Shown in pieces: positions 28,059 through 36,816 of a DNA stretch of 64,000 nt (its first letter is position 1; every line of letters starts with the position of its first letter). Made by a program: the position numbers and the translations under genes. Below the pieces are notes generated by a model, which was not told the DNA's origin, did not search any database, and saw nothing but the letters and a program-made list of their open reading frames with translations. The DNA is from JAENVT01 sp963720775 (GTDB taxonomy: Bacteria > Actinomycetota > Acidimicrobiia > Acidimicrobiales > Ilumatobacteraceae). The stretch covers positions 62,001-126,000 of the forward strand of contig CAVRGR010000008.1 of assembly GCA_963720775.1 (NCBI GenBank), given 5' to 3'.

Positions 28059-30455
28059 ATGGCTGGCTCGATCCTTGGCACCCGCGTGCTGCGCACTGAA
28101 GACCCTGAACTGTTGCTCGGCGCGGGACAGTACGTCGGCGACCTCGATCTCGTCGACGTCGTCCACGCCGTCTTCGTGCGCTCCGAAATGGCTCACGCCC
28201 TCATCACAGGAATCGACGTTTCCGCCGCGGCCGCGGCACCCGGTGTGGTCGCCGTGTGGACCGCTGCCGACCTCGGCGTGGGCCCCTTCCAGAGCATGGC
28301 CACCGTGCACGACGACTTCGCCCGGCCGGCGCTCGCCGGCGACCGCGTCCGCTTCGTGGGCGAAGGTATCGCCGTCGTGCTCGCCGAGACCAACACGCAG
28401 GCTCGCGATGCCGCCGACATGGTCGTCGTCGACTACGAGGCGCTGCCGGCGGCAGTCACTGCCGAAGCAGCGATGGCCGAGGGCGCGCCCCTCCTGTTCG
28501 ATGGTCACCCCAACAACGTGGCGATGAGCACCACCGACCCCGTCGACGCGAACCTGTTCGGTGACGCCGACGTGATCGTGCGCGGCCGATACATCAACCA
28601 GCGCATCGCCGTCGCTCCGATCGAGCCGCATGGTGCCGCGTCGGCCATCGGTGACGACGGCCGGCTGTTGATCTACGGCTCCACGCAGATGCCACACCTG
28701 CTCCTGCGGTTGATGGCGACCGCATTGGGCATGGCTGCCACCGACATCCGGGTGGTCACCCCGCTCGTGGGCGGTGGGTTCGGCGGCAAGGCCGGGATCT
28801 ACCCCGAACAAGTCGTCGTCGCTGCTGCGGCGAAGCGCTTGCAGCGGCCGGTGCTGTGGGTCTCGACGCGCAGCGAAGACATGGTTGCGCTGTCGCACAG
28901 CCGCGGTCAGATCCAGTACGTCGAACTGGGCTGCAAGCGCGACGGCACGTTCACAGGTCTGCGTGTGCGTCTCGTCGGCGACGGCGGCGCCTATCCGGGC
29001 ATCGGCTGTTTCCTCCCGGCCGGCACGCGACGCATGTCTAACGGCACCTACCGATTCACCGGCATTCAGTTCGACCTCGCCATCGCGGCCACGAACACCA
29101 CACCGATGGGCGCGTACCGCGGCGCAGGCCGGCCCGAGGCCACGGCCTTGCTCGAACGCATCGTCGGCCAGGCGGCGATCGAGCTCGACATCGATCCGAT
29201 CGAACTGCGCCGCCGCAACTTGCTGAGCGACGATGTGTTCCCCTTCACAACGCTCACCGGCATCACGTACGACAGCGGGGCGTACAGCACTCCGCTCGAC
29301 GAGGCCGCCAGGCTCGCCGGCTACGACGATCTGCGACGCGAGCAGGCTGCACGACGTGCGAGCGGCAACCGATCGCTGCTCGGCATCGGGGTGTCGGTGT
29401 ACGTGGAGATCACTGCCGGGGGCGGCACCAGTGAATACGGGGCGGTCAAGGTGAACGACGATGGTTCGGTCACCGTGATGGCCGGTACGTCGGCTCACGG
29501 TCAGGGCCACCAGACCGCGTTCGCCATGATCGTCAACGCCCAAACCGGCATTCCGATGGACAAGATCCATCTCCTGGCCGTCGACACCGACGCCGTACGC
29601 AGTGGTGGCGGCACGGGTGGCTCGCGATCACTGCAGCTCGGCGGTTCCGCGGTGCTACGCGCCACCGAATCCCTCGTCGACAAGGCGAAGCACCTGGCGG
29701 CTCAGTTGCTGGAAGCCGACATCGGCGACATCGTCGTCGACACCAACACCGGCACTGTCGGGGTCGCCGGCGTTCCGACTCGAGCTCTCGACTGGGCCAC
29801 GCTCGCCGTCGCGGCTACCGAGAACGACGGTGTGGATCATTCCGACGGCACGTTGGGCCTCGCCGCGCAGCTCGACTTCCACCAGGGCGAGGCCACGTTC
29901 CCGTTCGGTGCGCACATCGCCGTCGTCGAGGTCGATCAAGACACGGGGAGGGTGACGCTGCTGCGCCACATCGCCGTCGACGACTGCGGCACGGTGTTGA
30001 ACCCGCTGCTCGTCGAAGGTCAGCAGCACGGCGGTGTGGCCGCCGGCGTCAGCCAGACCATGTACGAGCAGGTGGTGTACGACTCCGATGGCAACCCCTT
30101 GACGGGCAACTTCATGGACTACGCGATCCCGTCTGCGGCCGAGTTTCCGAACTTCGAAGTTCACAGCACCGAGACGCCAACGCCGCTCAACCCGCTGGGG
30201 GCCAAGGGCATCGGTGAGGCCAGCACGATCGGCAGCACCCCAGCGGTGCAGAACGCAATCATCGATGCGCTTGCTCATCTCGGTGTGCGCCACATCGATC
30301 TGCCGTGCACGAGTGAAACCGTGTGGCGGGCAATTCGCGATGCCGAGGCCGGCACGCTGGCCGATCCGTGGGTCGAGCCGCCGGTCATCTTCGCCAAGCT
30401 GGCGGTCGGCCAAGAGGTCGACGAAGAAGGTCTCAGCGCAGCCGAAGGGATCTGA
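28059..30455 (+). CDS. Molybdenum hydroxylase large subunit, form-II CO-dehydrogenase (CoxL)-like
   Basis: 798-residue molybdopterin-cytosine-dinucleotide-type large subunit of the xanthine dehydrogenase/CoxL family. It has VGGGFGGKAGIYPE (molybdopterin contact), the form-II active-site loop GAYRGAGRPE (form-I CoxL has AYRCSFR instead), SAHGQGHQTAFAMI and the catalytic Glu in KGIGEASTIGSTPA. So it is unlikely to oxidise CO and its substrate is unknown; adjacency to hut genes invites an N-heterocycle such as an imidazole derivative (inference). FAD (CoxM) and Fe-S (CoxS) subunit genes are absent from the window, which is unusual. Confidence 0.9.
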   Translation: MAGSILGTRVLRTEDPELLLGAGQYVGDLDLVDVVHAVFVRSEMAHALITGIDVSAAAAAPGVVAVWTAADLGVGPFQSMATVHDDFARPALAGDRVRFVGEGIAVVLAETNTQARDAADMVVVDYEALPAAVTAEAAMAEGAPLLFDGHPNNVAMSTTDPVDANLFGDADVIVRGRYINQRIAVAPIEPHGAASAIGDDGRLLIYGSTQMPHLLLRLMATALGMAATDIRVVTPLVGGGFGGKAGIYPEQVVVAAAAKRLQRPVLWVSTRSEDMVALSHSRGQIQYVELGCKRDGTFTGLRVRLVGDGGAYPGIGCFLPAGTRRMSNGTYRFTGIQFDLAIAATNTTPMGAYRGAGRPEATALLERIVGQAAIELDIDPIELRRRNLLSDDVFPFTTLTGITYDSGAYSTPLDEAARLAGYDDLRREQAARRASGNRSLLGIGVSVYVEITAGGGTSEYGAVKVNDDGSVTVMAGTSAHGQGHQTAFAMIVNAQTGIPMDKIHLLAVDTDAVRSGGGTGGSRSLQLGGSAVLRATESLVDKAKHLAAQLLEADIGDIVVDTNTGTVGVAGVPTRALDWATLAVAATENDGVDHSDGTLGLAAQLDFHQGEATFPFGAHIAVVEVDQDTGRVTLLRHIAVDDCGTVLNPLLVEGQQHGGVAAGVSQTMYEQVVYDSDGNPLTGNFMDYAIPSAAEFPNFEVHSTETPTPLNPLGAKGIGEASTIGSTPAVQNAIIDALAHLGVRHIDLPCTSETVWRAIRDAEAGTLADPWVEPPVIFAKLAVGQEVDEEGLSAAEGI

Positions 30456-30462
30456 CCGTCCG

Positions 30463-31326
30463 GTGCCCGAGGGCGACACCATCAGACGGCTGGCCGGCAG
30501 GATCGACCAGCGGTTCGCCGGCCAGCAATGCGAGCGGTGCGTCACCAGGGATCCGCGACTCGTGGGAGTCGACCTGGCGGGTTCCACGCTGACGTCCGCC
30601 GAGGCTGTCGGCAAGCACCTGTTCATCCGCTTCGACAACGGCTACACGTTGCACTCGCACCTGCGCATGACCGGCTCGTGGACGGTCGGACCGACAGCGA
30701 CGGAGCCGGACTGGCGAAGGCGCATCGAGCTGTGGATGGAGACCGGTCGCCTTACCGGTGTCGACCTTCCCGTCGTCGATCTTCTGGCAACGGCTCACGA
30801 GGACGAGATCGTCGGTCACCTCGGCCCCGACCTGTGCGGTGCGGAGCTCCCCGACCTCGACGAGGTCGTCGATCGGATGGTGAGCCGGCCCGAGGTACCG
30901 CTGGCAACGGCCCTCCTGGATCAGCGCAACGTCGCCGGCTTCGGCAACGTCTACGCGGTCGAAGTGCCGTTCATAACCGGGGTCTCGCCCAACCAACACG
31001 TCGGGACCATCGAGCGATTGGAAGCTCTGGTCGGGGTAGGCGCCGCTCTCATCCGAACGAGCGCCGAACGGGGCCCGCAGAACACGACAGGTCGCCGACT
31101 GAACACTGCCGACCACTGGATCTACGCCCGTCGGGGACGCCCATGCCCGGTGTGCGGCACGACACTCGACGGTTACGAGGAGCGGGAATCACCATGGGGG
31201 CGGGTGTCGGTCTGGTGTCCGAACTGCCAGCGGCTCGGGACGAGCCGAGCTGTCGATGCGGCGCGGCTGACGAAGTTGATGGCGCTCCATCCGGCCCGTC
31301 GGCAGCCCGCGTTTCCCCGCACCTAG
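30463..31326 (+). CDS. Fpg/Nei-family DNA glycosylase (Nei2-like)
   Basis: Bifunctional base-excision glycosylase/AP lyase for oxidised bases. GTG 30463 places PEGDTIRR at the N-terminus, giving the catalytic Pro2-Glu3 after Met removal. Also visible: GKHLFIRFDNGYTLHSHLRMTGSW, the H2TH segment LLDQRNVAGFGNVYAVE and the C-terminal zinc finger CPVCG...CPNCQ. The Asp-Gly-Asp after PE and the finger resemble mycobacterial Nei2. 287 residues. Seven bp after the CoxL-like gene. Confidence 0.92.
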   Translation: MPEGDTIRRLAGRIDQRFAGQQCERCVTRDPRLVGVDLAGSTLTSAEAVGKHLFIRFDNGYTLHSHLRMTGSWTVGPTATEPDWRRRIELWMETGRLTGVDLPVVDLLATAHEDEIVGHLGPDLCGAELPDLDEVVDRMVSRPEVPLATALLDQRNVAGFGNVYAVEVPFITGVSPNQHVGTIERLEALVGVGAALIRTSAERGPQNTTGRRLNTADHWIYARRGRPCPVCGTTLDGYEERESPWGRVSVWCPNCQRLGTSRAVDAARLTKLMALHPARRQPAFPRT

Positions 31327-31346
31327 CGTGAGCATAAGATCGCGAG

Positions 31347-31380
31347 GAGTTGTCGATCAGGAAGAGTTGTCGATCAGGAA
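31347..31380 (+). repeat. 17-bp perfect tandem duplication carrying the ribosome-binding region
   Basis: GAGTTGTCGATCAGGAA occurs twice in direct contact (31347-31363 and 31364-31380), immediately followed by GAGG and the ATG at 31392. The second copy supplies the AGGAAGAGG Shine-Dalgarno; the first copy carries an identical decoy site 17 bp further upstream. Confidence 0.85.
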
Positions 31381-31391
31381 GAGGTGCGCTC

Positions 31392-31898
31392 ATGCCAAGC
31401 ACAGTCCATCTCGGCTCGACGGGAGATGACGTCAAGCGTTTGCAGCGGGTGCTCGCCCGCTCGATGGTGATCTCGCCGTTCGGCCCGATCACCGGCGTCT
31501 TCGACGCGGCACTCGACGCAGCCGTGCGAAGCTATCAGTCGTCGGAGGGCCTCGTCGTCGACGGCATCGTCGGCCCCGTCACGTGGTCGCACCTGCCCGC
31601 CTACCGGGAGGCCAGCCCGAGGGTGCAAACCGGGTCGACGGGCCCGATCGTGGCATGGTTGCAGCAGGTGCTGGCCGGCAGCGCAATAGCCCCCGACTGG
31701 GCTGTGTACGCAGGTCCGATCGACGGCATCTTCGGGCCTGTGACGAACGCCTCGGTGCGCGACCTGCAGGCAGTCAAGGGGGTGACCGTCGACGGCATCG
31801 TCGGCGATCAGACGTGGTTCGCGTGGCTGACTCCCGGCACCGCACAGCAGCTCACCCTGGAGGCCGCCTGCGGCTTGCTCGATGGCATCGGCCCCTGA
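31392..31898 (+). CDS. Protein with two peptidoglycan-binding (PG_binding_1) domains
   Basis: 168 residues made of two tandem PG_binding_1 modules (about 5-70 and 78-155). Each shows the family pattern of LGSTGDDVKRLQRVL / TGSTGPIVAWLQQVL followed by GVFDAALDAAVRSYQSSEGL / GIFGPVTNASVRDLQAVKGV and VDGIVG-TW. No signal peptide or transmembrane helix is seen, so export is unclear. There is no catalytic domain. ATG 31392 has a clear Shine-Dalgarno at the end of the tandem duplication. Confidence 0.88.
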   Translation: MPSTVHLGSTGDDVKRLQRVLARSMVISPFGPITGVFDAALDAAVRSYQSSEGLVVDGIVGPVTWSHLPAYREASPRVQTGSTGPIVAWLQQVLAGSAIAPDWAVYAGPIDGIFGPVTNASVRDLQAVKGVTVDGIVGDQTWFAWLTPGTAQQLTLEAACGLLDGIGP

Positions 31899-31999
31899 AC
31901 AGAAGGTCGCAGTTGTCCGGTCGGGTGCCGCGAAATCCTGTTCTACCTGCGCAAGGAGATGAATGCGTAGGAACAGGCCGATGTGGGTACACGCTGAGC

Positions 32000-32455
32000 A
32001 TGGAGATCACTCGACACGACGATGGCTCGCTGACCGTCGAGGTGGCGCCGTCGCGCCACTCCGGGGAGGGCGACCCAGACGCTGTGGAGGCCGGTCCGAC
32101 CACCATGGTGTTGCACCCTGGTGAGGGTGGATACAACGAAGCGCTCACCGAGTGGGACCTGCAGCAGAACCCGGACCGCGGCGTGGCAGTATCGACCGCG
32201 TCCGGTCGCGAGGAGGCCATGTCGTTGGTGCACGCAGTCGCCGACGACCCCGACCACGTGACCGAGGCAGTCGACTCGCTGAAAGACCCTGAGGCCAGTG
32301 CCCAAGCGTTGCGTCACGTGCTCGTCGGCGGCACTCCATCGGTGCAGGCGTTCGCCTCTGAGGTGGCCGAGGCCGAAGGCGGCGGAGACATTCCTCACCA
32401 CCGGGTCACCAAGATCATCGGCGAGGTGCTCGCGGTGATCGACGCTCGGGCGTAG
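32000..32455 (+). CDS. Small acidic protein of unknown function
   Basis: 151 residues, strongly acidic, with no signal peptide, membrane helix or motif I recognise. Residues 1-60 look beta-rich and charged (MEITRHDDGSLTVEVAP); the C-terminal half is helical (REEAMSLVHAVADDPDHVTEAV, SVQAFASEVAEAEG). ATG 32000 is used, though no good ribosome-binding site precedes it. It lies 101 bp after the peptidoglycan-binding gene and ends 25 bp from the convergent DUF4118 gene. Confidence 0.55.
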   Translation: MEITRHDDGSLTVEVAPSRHSGEGDPDAVEAGPTTMVLHPGEGGYNEALTEWDLQQNPDRGVAVSTASGREEAMSLVHAVADDPDHVTEAVDSLKDPEASAQALRHVLVGGTPSVQAFASEVAEAEGGGDIPHHRVTKIIGEVLAVIDARA

Positions 32456-32480
32456 CCGGCTGGCGAGCTCTGCACGCCCC

Positions 32481-33251
32481 TCATTCTGTGGAGTTCTTCA
32501 CGCCTACCTGGGTACCTCGAACAACTCCACCGGCCAACGCGACCGCATATTCGTCGGCGAGTGCCACGGCAACTTGGCGAACGTCGCGCTGCGACCCGGC
32601 CTGTCCTCCAGGGACCAAGACGATGTGACCCAACGTGCGACCGGCGTACGCCACGGCAATCGCCGCACCCTGCGCCGGAAGTTCGAAACCGTTCCGTCCC
32701 AGGCGCATCGATTCACTGAACAAGGATCCAGTTCGAGGCAGCTCTTGGACCGATGGCGACTGTCCCACTTCGAAGCGACAATCGGCCAGGTCGAGTGTCT
32801 CGACCAGTGCCTTGCGTACCGCGTCCCAGATCTCGCCGGGTCGAGAACCGGCGGCGAGCTGCGCGGCGACAGCCTCCAATGCACGTGAGCCGTGCAACCG
32901 GCGAGTCGATGCGGCGAGTGCCCGTCGGCGCCATGCACCCATCTCACTGACGATCACGCCGATGATCACCAGGAGACCGACGGTGGCGATGTCGCGACCG
33001 GAACTGATCCGCAACGAGTAGTAGGGCCGCGTGTGAAAGAAGTTGTAGGCGAGCGCAGCCGTCACCGCTGTCGCCAGACCGGCGGCGCGGCCGGCCAGTG
33101 CGGCCACGACCACGACGCACGACAGGACCAGGGCGACATTGGCGGCGCCGAAGTCGTCGCGGACTCGCTCCAGCAGCCCCGCGCCGGCGAGGGCGACCGC
33201 CGGCCCGATGGCCAAAGCGACACGGCCAGCCGGTTCCTCGGTGGTGCTCAT
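32481..33251 (-). CDS. DUF4118 membrane protein lacking a kinase domain (KdpD-sensor-like)
   Basis: 256 residues. The first 110 form the DUF4118 four-helix membrane domain seen in KdpD (helices near 10-28, 38-55, 58-75 and 88-105, with the hallmark AYNFFHTRPYYSLRI between helices 3 and 4). The rest is a GAF-like cytoplasmic domain (about 120-250). KdpD would continue with a histidine kinase, which is missing, so this is a stand-alone sensor or a regulatory adaptor. Three CCGTGAAG repeats lie about 50-90 bp upstream (33302-33341). Confidence 0.78.
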   Translation of the reverse strand: MSTTEEPAGRVALAIGPAVALAGAGLLERVRDDFGAANVALVLSCVVVVAALAGRAAGLATAVTAALAYNFFHTRPYYSLRISSGRDIATVGLLVIIGVIVSEMGAWRRRALAASTRRLHGSRALEAVAAQLAAGSRPGEIWDAVRKALVETLDLADCRFEVGQSPSVQELPRTGSLFSESMRLGRNGFELPAQGAAIAVAYAGRTLGHIVLVPGGQAGSQRDVRQVAVALADEYAVALAGGVVRGTQVGVKNSTE

Positions 33252-33301
33252 ACCGCAGTGATACAGGTACCCCGGCCCAGGCTGACAGGGACCGCCAGAA
33301 T

Positions 33302-33341
33302 CTTCACGGCCAACGGCGTGTTCTTCACGGTTGCTTCACGG
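33302..33341 (-). promoter_or_regulatory. Three direct CCGTGAAG repeats upstream of the DUF4118 gene
   Basis: On the minus strand CCGTGAAG occurs at 33334-33341, 33323-33330 and 33302-33309. The starts are 11 and 21 bp apart, so all lie on the same helix face, a layout typical of OmpR/KdpE-type regulators. The promoter-proximal copy ends about 50 bp before the DUF4118 start. The outermost copy overlaps the desaturase stop codon. The regulator is unknown. Confidence 0.5.
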
Positions 33342-34775
33342 CCGACGATGGCTGAGTGGACCCGCCAACACTCGTCCGGCGGCATGCCATCCGCACATGC
33401 CGTGCACTCCGGCTCCGGGTGGGGTGGAAGCCGAGCACAGGAACAGCGCAGGGTTTGGTGTCACGTACGGCCGCGCCGCCACGGTTGGGCGGAACGCCAG
33501 TTGCATGCCGTTGTGTGCTCCCCCGGCGATGTCGCCACCCACGTAGTTGGCGTTGTACGCCTGGAGATCTCGCGGCGCAGCAACTCGACGAGCAAGCACC
33601 AGGTCGCGAAAGCCGGGGGCGAACCGCTCGATCTGCCGCTCGATCGCCTCCGTGGCGTCGCCGGTGTACGCGTGCGGCACATGCGCGTAGGCCCACAAGG
33701 TGTGCTTGCCCTCCGGCGCACGGCTTGGATCGAAGAGCGACTGCTGGACCGCGAGCACCAGGGGACGGTCGGGCATGCGGCCGGCGGCGACGTCGGTCTC
33801 GGCGGCGACGAGCTCGGCCAGGGTGCCGATCACGTGCACGGTGCCCGCACGTCGACATGCCTCGTTGTCCCACGGCACGGCGGCATCCAGCGCGTAGTCG
33901 ATCTTGAAAGCCCCGGGGCCGTGACGGAACCGGCGCAAGCGGCTCCGATAGCTGGCCGGCAGCGCGTCGCCGGCGATCGATGCCAGTTGCGCCGGATTGG
34001 TGTCGAACAAGGCTGCGCGGTGCGGCGGCAGCTCTGTCATCGAGCGCACCATGACGCCGGTTCGCACGTCGCCACCCAACTCGCCCAACCGAGCCGCGAG
34101 TGCATCGGCGACAGCTTGCGAACCGCCCGCTGCGGCGGGCCATCCGCCGGCGTGCGCTGCACCGGCCAAGGTGAGTGCGAAGCCCGACGTCAACGGTCGA
34201 TTCAACGGCAGCATCGCATGCGCCGCACAACCACCGAACAGTGCAGCGGCTTCCTCGGTGTGGAATCGCCGGGCCAACCACGTGGCCGGTTGGAGCGCGT
34301 GCAACCCGAACCGCGCCATCGCGATCGGATGGTGCGGCACCGACAGCAACGGACCGAGCAACTGCTCGACGAGGAGCGGCCAGTCATCGACGAGCGGTTG
34401 CATCAATCGCGCCCAGCCCGGCCCGTCGCTGCCGAGCCCGGCTGCGGTCTCGTCGACCCCGCGATGCAGTACCCCCGCTCGGCCGCCGTCGAGCGGGTGA
34501 GCCAACGGCACGTCCGGATACCTCCATGCCAACCCGTACGCACCGAGCCTGTCGAGGGCGAGTGCCGTTGACGACACACCGAGCGCGTGAATGGCCGCAC
34601 ACACATCGTGAACGAAACCGGGCAACGTCAGCTCGGCCGAACGCGTGCCACCACCGATCTCGTCCGCGGCCTCCAGCACCAGCACCGAACAGCCGGCCTC
34701 GGCGAGACGAACCGCTGCCGCCAGGCCATTCGGACCCGACCCGATGATCACGGCGTCGTATGGGTCTGTGGTCAT
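33336..34775 (-). CDS. Phytoene-desaturase-like FAD-dependent oxidoreductase
   Basis: 479-residue NAD(P)/FAD-dependent oxidoreductase of the CrtI/PDSB (COG1233) type. The FAD motif is at the very N-terminus (AVIIGSGPNGLAAAVRLAEAG, then EAADEIGGGTRS); the C-terminal FAD-binding end is LFLCSASTPPGAGVHGMCGWHAAGRV. Other landmarks are GGWPAAAGGSQAVADALAARL and the PHAYTGD region. No carotenoid synthesis genes are near, so the substrate is unknown. ATG 34775 overlaps the MBL stop (ATGA); the longer frame to 35267 only reads the MBL gene out of frame. Confidence 0.88.
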   Translation of the reverse strand: MTTDPYDAVIIGSGPNGLAAAVRLAEAGCSVLVLEAADEIGGGTRSAELTLPGFVHDVCAAIHALGVSSTALALDRLGAYGLAWRYPDVPLAHPLDGGRAGVLHRGVDETAAGLGSDGPGWARLMQPLVDDWPLLVEQLLGPLLSVPHHPIAMARFGLHALQPATWLARRFHTEEAAALFGGCAAHAMLPLNRPLTSGFALTLAGAAHAGGWPAAAGGSQAVADALAARLGELGGDVRTGVMVRSMTELPPHRAALFDTNPAQLASIAGDALPASYRSRLRRFRHGPGAFKIDYALDAAVPWDNEACRRAGTVHVIGTLAELVAAETDVAAGRMPDRPLVLAVQQSLFDPSRAPEGKHTLWAYAHVPHAYTGDATEAIERQIERFAPGFRDLVLARRVAAPRDLQAYNANYVGGDIAGGAHNGMQLAFRPTVAARPYVTPNPALFLCSASTPPGAGVHGMCGWHAAGRVLAGPLSHRRP

Positions 34776-35641
34776 GTGCTCGAGTCCACCACAGCCTGAC
34801 CGATCCAGATGGTCTCGCCCTCGCGCGCGGCGTCGACCGAGATGTCCTCCCCGCGGCGCATTGCCCGTTCGATTGCGCCGACCTCGGCGTCGGTGCGATC
34901 GGGATCGTGGTGGAAGAGCAAGACGCGACCCGCACCGCAACGCCGCGCCAAACCCACGGCGTAATCGGCGGCGGAGTGTCCGAAATGGATGCGAAACGGC
35001 AGCTCGCTCGCCGTGTACTGGGCGTCGTGGATCAACAGGTCGACGTCGTTGCACAAGTCGACCGCCGCTTCGTGATACGGACCGAGCCCGTCGGGACCCG
35101 GTCCCAACACGCGGGCGGGACCGTGATCGGACAGATAGGCGATGCTGCTGTGTCCGTCGCTGACCCGGTAGCCGAACGTGCGGCCTCCCTTGTGCGGGAT
35201 CTCCCGGGCGAGCACGGTGAATCCCTCGATCGTGTGAACCCCCTCGTCGATCGAATCGAAGGTCCACGACCCTTGCAACTCGGGCGCTCGGAGCGGAAAG
35301 GCCGGAGGACCCATGAACCGTTCCAACAACTCGAGCGGCGGCCGCCCCTGCGCGGGAACCAGCAAACGCGTAACCGCGTCAGATCTGTCGGCAGCGCGAA
35401 AGAACGGCAACCCCTGGGTGTGATCCCAGTGCAGGTGCCCGAGCATGATCGAGCCACGAAAAGGCTCGCCTCCGAGCAACGCCGACACGGCGCGCAGGCC
35501 GGTTCCGGCGTCGAGCACCAGTCGCGGCGAGGCTTCGTCATCGTGAGCCAGCGCGACGCACGACGTGTTGCCGCCCACTCCGGTGAACTCGGCACCGACA
35601 GCAGGAGTCGAGCCGCGCACCCCACAGAGGTGAACACGCAC
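34772..35641 (-). CDS. MBL-fold metallo-hydrolase
   Basis: 289 residues with the metallo-beta-lactamase fold. The zinc motif is LGHLHWDHTQGLPFF, with further ligands likely in LSDHGP, LIHDAQYT and FHHDPDRTD. The start (LCGVRGSTP and GGNTSCV) places it near PhnP/RNase-Z-type and cyclic-phosphodiesterase-like members, so a phosphodiester substrate is possible. GTG 35641 shares one base with the stop of the upstream cNMP-binding gene (TAGTG), and the stop overlaps the desaturase start (ATGA), so three genes are coupled. Confidence 0.85.
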   Translation of the reverse strand: MRVHLCGVRGSTPAVGAEFTGVGGNTSCVALAHDDEASPRLVLDAGTGLRAVSALLGGEPFRGSIMLGHLHWDHTQGLPFFRAADRSDAVTRLLVPAQGRPPLELLERFMGPPAFPLRAPELQGSWTFDSIDEGVHTIEGFTVLAREIPHKGGRTFGYRVSDGHSSIAYLSDHGPARVLGPGPDGLGPYHEAAVDLCNDVDLLIHDAQYTASELPFRIHFGHSAADYAVGLARRCGAGRVLLFHHDPDRTDAEVGAIERAMRRGEDISVDAAREGETIWIGQAVVDSST

Positions 35642-36657
35642 TAGCCGCGCGCCTCTTCACGTCGGTGCCCGCTGGCCAGCGCGGCCAGCTTGTCGTGATC
35701 GACTCGATCGGCCGGCGCAACTGCGACCTTGCAATCGGTGACGGCGCGCAGCGTGGCCGTGCGAGTACCTCCTTCGAGCGCTGCCCGTTCACCGAACACG
35801 GCGCCCGGACCCATCTCGGCGAGCTTCTCACCATCGACCTCGACGACCAGCACACCGTTCAGCAGGAGATACAGATCGTCGCTGGAGGAGCCCTGTTCCA
35901 CGAGCGTCTTGCCTTCCTTCACGCGGCGGATGTCGGGCTTCTTGTCACCGCGCATGATCGACTCCTGCAACTCGCGTTCCAGAAGACTCTCGACCTCCGT
36001 GATGAGCGCCGGCGAGTCTTCATCGCCCCACGGCGTGCGACGGCCGAATGATTCCGCCATCCACTTCTTGTACTCGGCAACGCTGCTCTTGGCAACGAGG
36101 TGACCACCATCGTCGAACAGCCAATGCCGTGGGAAACCGGATGCCCCGACCATCGACCCCTCGTGGGATCCGTCGGCGTGAATCGTCAACTGCAGCGTGG
36201 TCCACACGATGGGCGCGTGATATTGGACGAACGGAGGATGCTTCACGGCTCGCGGCATCGGTGCGCCGGTTCGGCCACCGACCGCCTGGGTGAACGTCAC
36301 CGACGACGCTTCCACGACCGGATCGCTGCAACGATCGGACAGCTTCACCGCCGGAATGGTGATCGAACCCACACCGAAGCCGATGGTGGTTCCACCGATC
36401 ATCCCTCCGCCGCAGTAGCCGTAGTCCGTGATGTTGCCGGCGTCGTCGACTTCGAGGTAGGCGCGGAGCTCATTGGCGAACCGGAACCGGTCGGCCTCGC
36501 GCAGCTCCTCGATCGCGCCGTGAGTGTCACTGCCGAGCGAGTCGGGCGGGGGCGGGTCGTGGTGGGCGAGCTTCATCCGCGTAGCCATCTTGCCCATGCC
36601 CTCGAGCAGATCCGACGGGATCCACGACACGGTGGTGACGCTGCGTTCGATTCTCAT
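35641..36657 (-). CDS. Cyclic-nucleotide-binding domain protein with an uncharacterised N-terminal domain
   Basis: 338 residues. The C-terminal third is a cNMP-binding domain with a canonical phosphate-binding cassette (FGERAALEGGTRTATLRA: Glu and Arg that contact cyclic phosphate and ribose). The N-terminal 220 residues (SWIPSDLLEGMGK, DPPPPD, RFANELRAYLEV, GGGMIGGTTI, FPRHWLFDD) belong to an actinobacterial family of unknown role. No helix-turn-helix is seen, so it is not a CRP-type regulator. The start ATG 36657 follows AGGAGG. It is divergent from a REC-adenylate cyclase, 159 bp away, which likely supplies its ligand (inference). Confidence 0.85.
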   Translation of the reverse strand: MRIERSVTTVSWIPSDLLEGMGKMATRMKLAHHDPPPPDSLGSDTHGAIEELREADRFRFANELRAYLEVDDAGNITDYGYCGGGMIGGTTIGFGVGSITIPAVKLSDRCSDPVVEASSVTFTQAVGGRTGAPMPRAVKHPPFVQYHAPIVWTTLQLTIHADGSHEGSMVGASGFPRHWLFDDGGHLVAKSSVAEYKKWMAESFGRRTPWGDEDSPALITEVESLLERELQESIMRGDKKPDIRRVKEGKTLVEQGSSSDDLYLLLNGVLVVEVDGEKLAEMGPGAVFGERAALEGGTRTATLRAVTDCKVAVAPADRVDHDKLAALASGHRREEARG

Positions 36658-36816
36658 CTGTCCTCCTAGTGGAGATGGTTCGTGAGCCCATGGTGCGCTT
36701 CGATCGATCCAACGTCCAGGGCACTGACTGGCCTTCTGGAGGTGTAGCTGGCATCCCTCCCGCGACACAGGCAGGCGCCCTCGCATCATGGGGTTGATCT
36801 GGGGAAGAATCTCCAC

